DNA from: Muribaculaceae bacterium
GTDB lineage: Bacteria > Bacteroidota > Bacteroidia > Bacteroidales > Muribaculaceae
Direction: 5' to 3'
NCBI GenBank assembly: GCA_017621845.1
Contig: JAGASI010000019.1
Coordinates: forward strand, 1 to 49,613
DNA: 49,613 bases
A program made the translations under genes and the position numbers. Each line of letters opens with the position of its first letter. Position 1 is the first letter of the stretch. Below are positions 19,413-26,472 of the stretch, piece by piece. The notes under the pieces are model-generated. The model ran no database searches. It had not been told where the DNA came from and worked only from the letters and a program-made list of their open reading frames with translations.

Positions 19413-19891
19413 TTGTTGTTTGATTTTAGTTGTTCTTTTATACGGTATAGGCGAACACCGACATTTTTTGCTGAAATGCCGATAATTGCTCCAATCTCAT
19501 CATAGGGCAAGTTTTCGAGCCATAATAGGACAAGAGCACGGTCGAGAGGTCCAAGTTGACTGATGCGGTCATGTAATACCTTGATTTGTCGGCCATCATA
19601 GCTATCGGGAGCGGCAATATCAAGAGATATGTCGAGTTTTATCTTTTCGCCTCGTGATTTCTTTTTGCGGCCGGCACTGATGCACGTGTTCAAGCTGATG
19701 CGGTATATCCATGTCCTTATATCACTCTTGCGTTTAAAGCCGGAAAGTCCTTTCCATATATTGAGAAGGCACTCTTGGAACAAATCAGCTACCTCATCCT
19801 TGTCTTTGCTATACATGTAGCAGACGCTGTAAATGGTCGCTCGATTGTTTCTGACCAGCTCTTCAAATTCAAGTTCTTGTTGATTTCTCAT
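19409..19891 (-). CDS. ECF-type RNA polymerase sigma factor
   Basis: A 160-aa sigma-70 family regulator of the extracytoplasmic-function class. Region 2 is visible as ATIYSVCYMYSKDKDEVADLF with the QECLLNIWKGL and DIRTWIYRISLNTC core-binding and -10 recognition segments. Region 4 is visible as LPYDEIGAIIGISAKNVGVRLYRIKEQL, a helix-turn-helix. I chose ATG 19891 (MRNQQELEF) over an ATG 69 bases upstream because the extra 23 residues are hydrophobic and unlike a sigma N-terminus. The next gene overlaps by four bases and probably encodes its membrane regulator. Upstream (19918-19924) the minus strand reads CGTCTAA, which could be part of a self-regulated ECF promoter, but the matching -35 spacing is not seen. 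Confidence 0.93.
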   Translation of the reverse strand: MRNQQELEFEELVRNNRATIYSVCYMYSKDKDEVADLFQECLLNIWKGLSGFKRKSDIRTWIYRISLNTCISAGRKKKSRGEKIKLDISLDIAAPDSYDGRQIKVLHDRISQLGPLDRALVLLWLENLPYDEIGAIIGISAKNVGVRLYRIKEQLKSNNK

Positions 19892-20056
19892 TATTGTTAT
19901 ATGAATTATTCTGTTTGTTAGACGCGCGTCGTTAAAAAAAACTACATAAAAAATATACAATGTTGAATTAATGGCGTTAAAGCATTGTTAATTAGATGGT
20001 TAAAGATGTGCTTTGGGGCGTTCCAATGCTTTTTGCAGTGATACTTATTTTATAGC

Positions 20057-20123
20057 AAACCTCCCATTGCCGTTACACCCCGCTGTTGTAATAGGATGGC
20101 GAGACTGAGGCTATGGGAGGTTT
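20057..20123 (-). terminator. Long-loop hairpin below the truncated gene
   Basis: AAACCTCCCAT at 20057-20067 is an exact complement of 20113-20123, an 11-bp stem with a 45-base loop. On the minus strand it is followed by GCTATAAAATAAG. It sits about 30 bases below the stop of the broken secreted-protein gene and is probably its old terminator. The stretch 19892-20056 holds no gene. Confidence 0.45.
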
Positions 20124-20153
20124 AACTATATGGTTAGAGTCTACAAAGCGGGG

Positions 20154-20717
20154 TTAGCGCGAGCCGATGGTGACTTTGCGTACTTTGGTGCCGCGTACTT
20201 CTATGAAAATGCCTCTTTCGGGATGTAGGACGCGTATACCCTGGAGGTTATAGTAGACAGGTAGAATGTCAGCGATGCTATTATCGTCAACCACTTCTTC
20301 GATGCCCGAAGGTGTAGTTTTCATAATCTTGACTTTCATGTCAGGGAGCGATGCCTCAACATGGTAATATCCGGGTGACACCATCCATGAATTTGCATAT
20401 GTTGCCTGATTGCCTGAGAATTGTGCTATATTGGCAGTGTCTGAGAGCAGTGCGTCTTTGGAGGTGGCACCGAAGCGGTCAGATGTGTTCACCGTTGCCC
20501 AGTCAGGCCCCAATTTGGTGATAAAAGAGAAATAGCCATAACCATCGCCACTATCATCAATTTTTACCTCGTTCCAGCGGTAGATGCCATTATGGTTGGC
20601 TGTGGGCTCGAGACCGGCGGTGGTGTTCCATGCGTTGCCGTTGACATGGCCTATTAGGTAGAATGATTTTGGGTAGGGATTGTCCTCCCCAATAATGTAT
20701 GTGGTATTGAAGAAGTG
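20154..20717 (-). pseudogene. 5'-truncated tail of a secreted Bacteroidales surface protein
   Basis: The frame is open for 187 codons from about 20717 down to the stop at 20154, but has no ATG start; the only candidate is a TTG at 20513. The translation contains SFYLIGHVNGNAWNTT and GIYRWNEVKI, a carbohydrate-module style beta domain, then a C-terminal tail YYNLQGIRVLHPERGIFIEV plus a basic end, a conserved ending of many Prevotella and Muribaculaceae secreted proteins (recalled). Signal peptide, N-terminal domains and promoter are missing, and the frame begins just below the mutB terminator. The most likely reading is a deletion remnant. By coincidence the frame runs back without a stop to the mutB stop codon. 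Confidence 0.75.
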
Positions 20718-20741
20718 TAATCGTGTATTGGAATTTATGTA

Positions 20742-20772
20742 AAGAGAGCGTCCCGGGGTGGGGCGCTCTCTT
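20742..20772 (-). terminator. Terminator of the mutAB operon
   Basis: AAGAGAGCG at 20742-20750 pairs perfectly with CGCTCTCTT at 20764-20772 around a G/C-rich 13-base loop. On the minus strand it is followed by TACATAAATT. It lies 53 bases below the mutB stop. Confidence 0.65.
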
Positions 20773-20825
20773 GGTATGGGGTCAATTGCAGGTCGGTTGT
20801 TGTAGCCCGACTGCTGATTGGTGGA

Positions 20826-22967
20826 TTATTCGGCGGCTTGCTGGTTGATGATCTCGAGCATCTTGATTGCCGAGGCGGGGATACGTGTGCCGGGGCCGAA
20901 GATAGCGCAAACACCGGCTTTGTATAGGAAGTCGTAGTCCTGTGCGGGGATTACACCACCGGCAGTGACGAGGATGTCCTCACGGCCGAGTTTCTTGAGC
21001 TCTTCAATAACCTGAGGGATGAGTGTCTTGTGTCCGGCAGCCAGAGAAGAAACGCCGAGGAAGTGGACGTCGTTCTCGACGGCCTGACGAGCGGCCTCGG
21101 CAGGAGTCTGGAACAATGGTCCCATGTCGACATCAAATCCACAGTCGGCATATCCGGTAGCAACAACTTTGGCACCGCGGTCGTGACCGTCCTGGCCCAT
21201 TTTGGCAATCATGATGCGGGGTTGACGACCCTCGCGGCGAGCAAATTCCTCGCACATTTCCTGAGCTTTCTTAAAGTCAGGATCGTTTTTGGTTTCGTTT
21301 GAATACACGCCTGAAATAGTTCTGATTACAGCTTTATAACGTCCGACGACTTCCTCGCAGGCATCAGAGATTTCGCCAAGAGTGGCACGTAGGCCGGCAG
21401 CTTTGACAGCGAGGTCGAGGAGGTTGCCTTCTTTGGTGCGCACACATTCGGTGATAGCCTTGAGGGCTTCCTGTACCTTGGCCTCATCGCGGTGGGCCTT
21501 GACGTCATTGAGGCGCTCGATTTGTTCTTTACGCACCTCGGTATTGTCGATTTCGAGGATGTCGATGGGGTCCTCGTGGTCGAGGCGGTATTTGTTGATA
21601 CCGACGATGGTCTGGCGTCCCGAGTCGATGCGTGCCTGTGTGCGTGCAGCAGCTTCTTCGATACGCAGTTTGGGTAGACCGGTCTCAATGGCTTTAGCCA
21701 TGCCGCCGAGTTTTTCAATCTCCTGGATGTGCTCCCATGCACGGTGGGCAATCTCGTTGGTTAGGGCCTCGACATAGTAAGAACCGCCCCATGGATCAAC
21801 CTGTTTGGTGACCATGGTTTCTTCCTGGATATAAATCTGGGTGTTACGAGCGATACGAGCCGAGAAGTCGGTGGGAAGAGCGATAGCCTCGTCGAGCGCG
21901 TTGGTGTGGAGAGACTGGGTGTGACCAAGGGCGGCACCCATGGCTTCGATACATGTACGTCCAACGTTGTTGAAGGGGTCTTGCTCGGTGAGTGACCAAC
22001 CGGAAGTCTGGGAGTGGGTGCGCAGGGCGAGTGATTTGGGGTTCTTGGGGTTGAATTGTTTGACAATCTTGGCCCAGAGCATACGTGCGGCACGCATCTT
22101 GGCAACCTCCATGAAGTAGTTCATGCCGATAGCCCAGAAGAATGACAGACGGGGAGCGAAGGCATCGATGTCCATACCGGCATTGACACCGGCGCGCAGG
22201 TATTCAAGACCGTCGGCGAGGGTGTAAGCCAACTCGATGTCACAGGTAGCGCCGGCCTCTTGCATGTGGTAACCCGAGATAGATATCGAGTTGAACTTGG
22301 GCATGTTCTGTGAGGTGTACTCAAAGATGTCGGCGATAATACGCATCGAGAATTCGGGGGGATAGATATAGGTGTTACGCACCATGAACTCCTTGAGGAT
22401 GTCGTTCTGGATGGTACCTGCCATTTCGTCGAGACGGGCGCCTTGTTCGAGTCCGGCGTTGATATAGAACGCGAGTACGGGAAGAACGGCACCGTTCATA
22501 GTCATTGACACAGACATTTTGTTCAAGGGAATACCATCGAACAGGACTTTCATGTCGTCAAGCGAGCAGATGGACACGCCGGCTTTACCGACGTCACCTA
22601 CTACACGGGTGTGGTCGGCATCATAGCCGCGGTGTGTGGCGAGGTCAAAGGCTACTGAGAGGCCTTTCTGACCTGAGGCAAGATTGCGACGGTAGAAGGC
22701 GTTGGACTCGGCGGCGGTTGAGAAGCCTGCATATTGACGTATTGTCCAGGGGCGCAGGGGATACATGGCGCTGTACGGGCCACGCAGGAATGGGGGTATG
22801 CCTGAGACATAGTTGAGGTGTTCGAGGCCTTGAAGGTCTTCCTTGGTGTAGACGGGCTTTACCGGGATAAGCTCGGGGGTGAGCCAGGTCTCGGCGGAGG
22901 CGGCAGGAGCGGTTGTCTTGCCAAAACCGTCTTTAGTGATATCTATTGATTTGAAATCTGGTTTCAT
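20826..22967 (-). CDS. mutB: Methylmalonyl-CoA mutase, large (catalytic) subunit
   Basis: Adenosylcobalamin-dependent interconversion of succinyl-CoA and (R)-methylmalonyl-CoA in the cytosol, the route to propionate in Bacteroidales. The 713-aa protein has the TIM-barrel substrate domain (start [20 protein letters not shown], then [20 protein letters not shown]) and a C-terminal B12 domain with the cobalt-ligand motif D593-G-H595-x-x-G598 and the [12 protein letters not shown] segment. It lies 30 bases below mutA in a two-gene operon. The epimerase and decarboxylase genes of the pathway are not in the window. The symbol scpA is also used. Confidence 0.98.
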   Translation of the reverse strand: MKPDFKSIDITKDGFGKTTAPAASAETWLTPELIPVKPVYTKEDLQGLEHLNYVSGIPPFLRGPYSAMYPLRPWTIRQYAGFSTAAESNAFYRRNLASGQKGLSVAFDLATHRGYDADHTRVVGDVGKAGVSICSLDDMKVLFDGIPLNKMSVSMTMNGAVLPVLAFYINAGLEQGARLDEMAGTIQNDILKEFMVRNTYIYPPEFSMRIIADIFEYTSQNMPKFNSISISGYHMQEAGATCDIELAYTLADGLEYLRAGVNAGMDIDAFAPRLSFFWAIGMNYFMEVAKMRAARMLWAKIVKQFNPKNPKSLALRTHSQTSGWSLTEQDPFNNVGRTCIEAMGAALGHTQSLHTNALDEAIALPTDFSARIARNTQIYIQEETMVTKQVDPWGGSYYVEALTNEIAHRAWEHIQEIEKLGGMAKAIETGLPKLRIEEAAARTQARIDSGRQTIVGINKYRLDHEDPIDILEIDNTEVRKEQIERLNDVKAHRDEAKVQEALKAITECVRTKEGNLLDLAVKAAGLRATLGEISDACEEVVGRYKAVIRTISGVYSNETKNDPDFKKAQEMCEEFARREGRQPRIMIAKMGQDGHDRGAKVVATGYADCGFDVDMGPLFQTPAEAARQAVENDVHFLGVSSLAAGHKTLIPQVIEELKKLGREDILVTAGGVIPAQDYDFLYKAGVCAIFGPGTRIPASAIKMLEIINQQAAE

Positions 22968-22997
22968 ATTATATTAATGTTTTAAGACGGTTATCAA

Positions 22998-24845
22998 TTA
23001 TTTTAACAGGCGGTTGTTGAAGTCCTTGAGAGTGTCGAGGACGTTGACGCGCACGTGGATAAAGTCGTTGATGCCGACAGCCTTTAGGTCTTCCATGCAA
23101 GCGGGAGCGCCGGCGACAACAAACTGGGCGCGTCCGTTGAGGTATTTGTAGGCTTCGGGCGCAAGTGTGGCATACTCGTCGTCTGATGAGCAGAGTACAA
23201 CAACATCGGCGCCTTTCTCCATGGCGGCATCGATGCCTTGCTCGACGGTGTCAAATCCGAGGTTGTCAATAATCTCATATCCGGCGCAACCAAAGAAGTT
23301 GGTTGAGAATTGAGCACGAGCGAGACGCATGGCGAGATTTCCGATGGTGAGCATGAAAACTTTGGGACGTTTGGCAGCAGCCTCGGTGGCGAGACGCAGT
23401 GCCTCGAAGTCGGTGGCGGCACGGTGCATCTTGAGACCCTGGCCTTCTCCCTCTGAGCCACAGCCACAGTGACAGTTGCAACCGGTGGTCTTAATCTTGT
23501 CAGCGGCTTTCTCGTTGATGTTGGGGAATTGGTTGGTGCCGAGAAGAATTTCTTTACGGCGGGCAACGTCGGTGTGACGTTTGTCACAAGAAGCGTTTAC
23601 TTCTTTCTGAACAAGACCTTCATTCACGAGGTGGAAGAAGCCGCCTTGGGCATCAACGTCCAGGAATACTTTCCAAGCCTCGGTGGCGAGAGCTACAGTC
23701 AATGTCTCGACATAGTATGAACCGCCGGCGGGGTCGACAACCTTGTCGAGGTGGCTTTCTTCTTTGAGAAGGAATTGCTGGTTGCGGGCAATACGCTCTG
23801 AGAATGCATCGGGTGTCTGATAGGGGGTGTCAAAGGGCACGCTGGTGATAGAGTCGACACCGGCGAGGGCGGCAGACATCGCTTCGGTCTGGCTACGTAA
23901 CAGGTTTACGTGAGCATCGTATATTGTCTGGTTGAACTTGGATGTAGAGGCATGGCATACCATCTTGGCTGAGTCGGCGTTGGCAGGCTTGTATTGCTCA
24001 ACGATTTGGGCCCATAGCATGCGTGCGGCACGGAATTTGGACAATTCCATGAAGAAGTTGGAAGATGTGCCCATGTTGAATTTAATCCTCATGGCGACTT
24101 GGTCAACTGAGAGACCGGCATCGGTGAGGTCGGTGAGCCATTGAGCACCCCAAGCCATTGCATATCCGAGTTCCTGATAGATATAAGCACCTCCGTCACA
24201 CAGAGTCACAGAGTCAACAGCGAGGACGCGCAGGGCGGGAACATCGCTTACAGCCTCGATGAGAGCCTTGGCGTTGGCTACCATGTTTTCGGGGAGTTTG
24301 GCGCCATGGCGAAGGGCTTTTTTCAGTGGGTTATAGTTGATGGAGCCGTGGAAGGTGTCACAGGCGTTGTTGGCCTTTAGATGGTTTACCAGAGCCTTGG
24401 CGAGGTCAAGGGCCTTGGAGGGGCAACACTTGAAGTTGACCTCGACTTTGGCCAGGTCGATACCGTTCAACAGTGTGGCAACTGTAGCCTCGGTGGGCTC
24501 GGCAACACTGTAGCCAAGTGATGTCACACCTTTGGTGAGCACCTCGAGAGCGACTGCATTGGCCTCGGCGGGAGTCTCGGCGTTAATCTCCTGACGTGTG
24601 AGCCAATCGTTATTGGTGCGTGTGCCACGTACATAAGGAAATTGGCCGGGTTGGGAGTCTGTGGTTTTAAGGTCGGCTGTGTCTTCAGCACGATAGATGG
24701 GCTGGACGTTAAAGCCTTCGTTGGTTCTCCAGACCAATTTTTTATTGAAGTCGGCTCCTTTAAGGTCGGCCTCGACTTTGGCGCGCCACTCTTCGTAGCT
24801 CACGCCGGGAAATTGGTCAAACAATTTTTCTTTTTTTTCTGCCAT
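22998..24845 (-). CDS. mutA: Methylmalonyl-CoA mutase, small (non-catalytic) subunit
   Basis: Structural partner of MutB in the heterodimer. The 615-aa protein repeats the MutB architecture with a degenerate TIM barrel (QFPYVRGTRTNNDWLTRQEI near residue 70) and a B12-like C-terminal domain that lacks the DxHxxG cobalt ligand, as usual for MutA. Between the domains lies a Cys/His cluster, C456-N-C-H-C-G-C462 (GCNCHCGCG), in an acidic and Gly-rich linker; I do not know this as a standard MutA element, and it could bind a metal. The gene leads the mutAB transcript and has a near-perfect promoter 175 bases upstream. Confidence 0.96.
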   Translation of the reverse strand: MAEKKEKLFDQFPGVSYEEWRAKVEADLKGADFNKKLVWRTNEGFNVQPIYRAEDTADLKTTDSQPGQFPYVRGTRTNNDWLTRQEINAETPAEANAVALEVLTKGVTSLGYSVAEPTEATVATLLNGIDLAKVEVNFKCCPSKALDLAKALVNHLKANNACDTFHGSINYNPLKKALRHGAKLPENMVANAKALIEAVSDVPALRVLAVDSVTLCDGGAYIYQELGYAMAWGAQWLTDLTDAGLSVDQVAMRIKFNMGTSSNFFMELSKFRAARMLWAQIVEQYKPANADSAKMVCHASTSKFNQTIYDAHVNLLRSQTEAMSAALAGVDSITSVPFDTPYQTPDAFSERIARNQQFLLKEESHLDKVVDPAGGSYYVETLTVALATEAWKVFLDVDAQGGFFHLVNEGLVQKEVNASCDKRHTDVARRKEILLGTNQFPNINEKAADKIKTTGCNCHCGCGSEGEGQGLKMHRAATDFEALRLATEAAAKRPKVFMLTIGNLAMRLARAQFSTNFFGCAGYEIIDNLGFDTVEQGIDAAMEKGADVVVLCSSDDEYATLAPEAYKYLNGRAQFVVAGAPACMEDLKAVGINDFIHVRVNVLDTLKDFNNRLLK

Positions 24846-25019
24846 AACTTAGCGTTATTGATTTAAATATAAGATTGTATTTCCTTGTTAAGCCGTTAAG
24901 GGAAAACGGTGAGTTTTAGATATGGTGAATACTTTGAAAGTTTTATAAGGTTGAGTTGTGTCCTTTTAGGATGATATGGTATGTGTTTAAGGATTTGTAA
25001 ATAAGGATTCAGTCGGTGA

Positions 25020-25050
25020 CAAAATTACAAATTAATTGCCTACCAACAAA
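25020..25050 (-). promoter_or_regulatory. Promoter of mutAB
   Basis: On the minus strand TTTG (25047-25050) is followed after 19 bases by TAATTTTG (25020-25027), an exact match to the Bacteroidetes promoter. The expected start near 25013 leaves a leader of about 168 bases. I looked for a cobalamin riboswitch in this leader and saw none. The intergenic region 24846-25291 contains this promoter, the divergent element at 25071 and one hairpin. Confidence 0.75.
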
Positions 25051-25070
25051 GGATTTTGTTTAAAAAGTAT

Positions 25071-25078
25071 TATCTTTG
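25071..25078 (+). promoter_or_regulatory. Divergent promoter element for the secreted protein-yigZ pair
   Basis: TATCTTTG followed by CGG matches the TAnnTTTG -7 element on the + strand. The nearest TTTG upstream (25055-25058) is only 12 bases away, so the -33 element is not canonical. It is back to back with the mutAB promoter. The leader to the first gene would be about 205 bases. Confidence 0.5.
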
Positions 25079-25145
25079 CGGTCAAAGTCGGTAAGGCATT
25101 AATGGTAGTTGATGGTAAGATATGTTTTTAGAATTATGGCCTGAG

Positions 25146-25192
25146 GAGGGAATGGTGTTATATGTCATGTAGATGATAGAAAGCATTCCCTC
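25146..25192 (+). promoter_or_regulatory. Leader hairpin
   Basis: GAGGGAATG (25146-25154) pairs perfectly with CATTCCCTC (25184-25192) around a 29-base loop. It lies between the + strand promoter element and the gene at 25292, so it may be a folded leader or an attenuator. No T run follows, which argues against a terminator. Confidence 0.3.
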
Positions 25193-25291
25193 AAACATTA
25201 CATAAGCCATCGGTGGCTATTATTTATATATCAGGTGCTTATTGCAGTTAAGGTGCTGTATTGACTATGTTTTAATGTATATAAGATTATT

Positions 25292-25747
25292 ATGAAAAGA
25301 ATTAAAATAATCCTATCTCTGCTTGTTGTGTTTGTGGTTTCTTTTCAATCGCGAGCTTTAGATTTTTCACGTGGTCAGTGGTATGCCTTGACTAAAAAAA
25401 ATGTATTCATGGAACTGAAGCAATATGGCGTATATGACCAGTCGACCGGTCGGATGGTCAATAGTTTTACACCATCAGCGCAAAATGGAAATCTATATGA
25501 AAATATCTCGGTAATCGATGACAGTAGCGGATTGCGCGTGGTGTGGAGTTGTAGTGCGGACGGTTCATGGACCTATCGTGCCCGTATCGACGGTGATTAT
25601 ATATACCTTACCGGAAAACGTCCGGTATCTGGAGGCGCATGGCGGCCATATAATTCGTGGATGAAGATAGTAGAATGGTCGGGCTCAAGGATTTTAACCA
25701 CGTCTAAAGAAGGGACATACCGCATTTGGCAAGTTTATCAACGCTGA
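25292..25747 (+). CDS. Secreted protein of unknown function
   Basis: I do not recognise a family. The 151-aa product has a clear signal peptide: a basic start (MKRIK), a hydrophobic core (IILSLLVVFVVSF) and a probable cleavage after SRA near residue 22. The mature part of about 129 residues is rich in Trp, Tyr and Gly, alternates polar and hydrophobic residues, and contains DGSWTYRARIDGDYIYLTG, so it is probably a small beta-sandwich or beta-barrel of lipocalin-like style (inference). There is no Cys for lipid attachment. It precedes yigZ by ten bases and is almost certainly co-transcribed with it. Confidence 0.8.
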   Translation: MKRIKIILSLLVVFVVSFQSRALDFSRGQWYALTKKNVFMELKQYGVYDQSTGRMVNSFTPSAQNGNLYENISVIDDSSGLRVVWSCSADGSWTYRARIDGDYIYLTGKRPVSGGAWRPYNSWMKIVEWSGSRILTTSKEGTYRIWQVYQR

Positions 25748-25757
25748 TACTAACTTA

Positions 25758-26354
25758 ATGGATACCTATCATACCATATCAGAGCCCTCGGAAGGGAAGT
25801 ACACCGAGAAGATGAGTAAGTTTTATAGTCATGCGTTTCCGGTGACAACTGTAGATGAAGCGCGGGAGCGTATAGCCGATATGACTCGTAAATATCGAGA
25901 CTCACGGCATGTGTGCTGGGCGTTCATGCTTGGTAGTGATCGAGCCATGTTTATGTCCAACGATAATGGTGAGCCATCAGGAACAGCCGGCAAGCCTATT
26001 CTGGGTCAGATAAATTCGTTTGGTCTGACAGATATAGTTGTTATTGTCGCACGTTATTTTGGTGGCATAAAGCTTGGTACTTCGGGCCTTATTGCGGCCT
26101 ATAGGGAGGCTGCCAGGCTCGCTTTGGAGGCTGCTGATATTGTTGAGATGCATGACATGACTAAGTTGACAGTAACATTTCCTTACCAGTCAATAGGTGA
26201 GGTAATGAAGGTAATTAAGGCTGACACTGATGTCAATGTCCTCGGTCAAACATTTGACAATACTTGTGTTATCGACATGTCTATCAGAGCCGATAAGGCG
26301 TCGGTCCTTTCCGGTCGTCTTTCAAGCATCGCCGGTACAACTGTGTTGCCTTAA
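25758..26354 (+). CDS. yigZ: YigZ / IMPACT family protein
   Basis: A cytosolic protein of the UPF0029/IMPACT family, whose biochemical role is unsettled (related to eukaryotic IMPACT, a translation regulator). The 198-aa length is usual. The family core is visible as SRHVCWAFMLG (49-59), DNGEPSGTAGKPIL (74-87) and IVVIVARYFGGIKLGTSGLI (99-118), followed by the ferredoxin-like C-terminal domain. It is second in a two-gene + strand transcript and faces the M16 peptidase gene, with a shared terminator between them. Confidence 0.95.
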   Translation: MDTYHTISEPSEGKYTEKMSKFYSHAFPVTTVDEARERIADMTRKYRDSRHVCWAFMLGSDRAMFMSNDNGEPSGTAGKPILGQINSFGLTDIVVIVARYFGGIKLGTSGLIAAYREAARLALEAADIVEMHDMTKLTVTFPYQSIGEVMKVIKADTDVNVLGQTFDNTCVIDMSIRADKASVLSGRLSSIAGTTVLP

Positions 26355-26402
26355 TCGCTGTTTTTTTAACAACCTCTTGTGTAAGTATGTATGGACAAAT
26401 AG

Positions 26403-26432
26403 AGAGGCTGCACCAATTATGATGCAGCCTCT
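26403..26432. terminator. Shared terminator between yigZ and the M16 peptidase gene
   Basis: AGAGGCTGCA (26403-26412) pairs perfectly with TGCAGCCTCT (26423-26432) around a ten-base loop. The two convergent genes end on either side. T-richer sequence follows on the minus strand (CTATTTGT), so it works best for the peptidase but can serve both. Confidence 0.65.
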
Positions 26433-26472
26433 GATGAGATTGATGTTATTGATTGAATATCAATGTGTCATG

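Noticed and set aside
19918..19930. CGTCTAA with GACGCGCGTC as a self-regulated ECF promoter
   Set aside because: No AAC-type -35 box is found at a suitable distance, so only a note is made in the sigma factor entry.
20826..20828. Stop-codon read-through linking MutB with the downstream frame
   Set aside because: The shared phase has a one in three chance, a terminator lies between, and MutB ends normally for the family.
24846..25291. Cobalamin riboswitch upstream of mutA
   Set aside because: The conserved B12-box core was looked for by eye on the minus strand and was not found.
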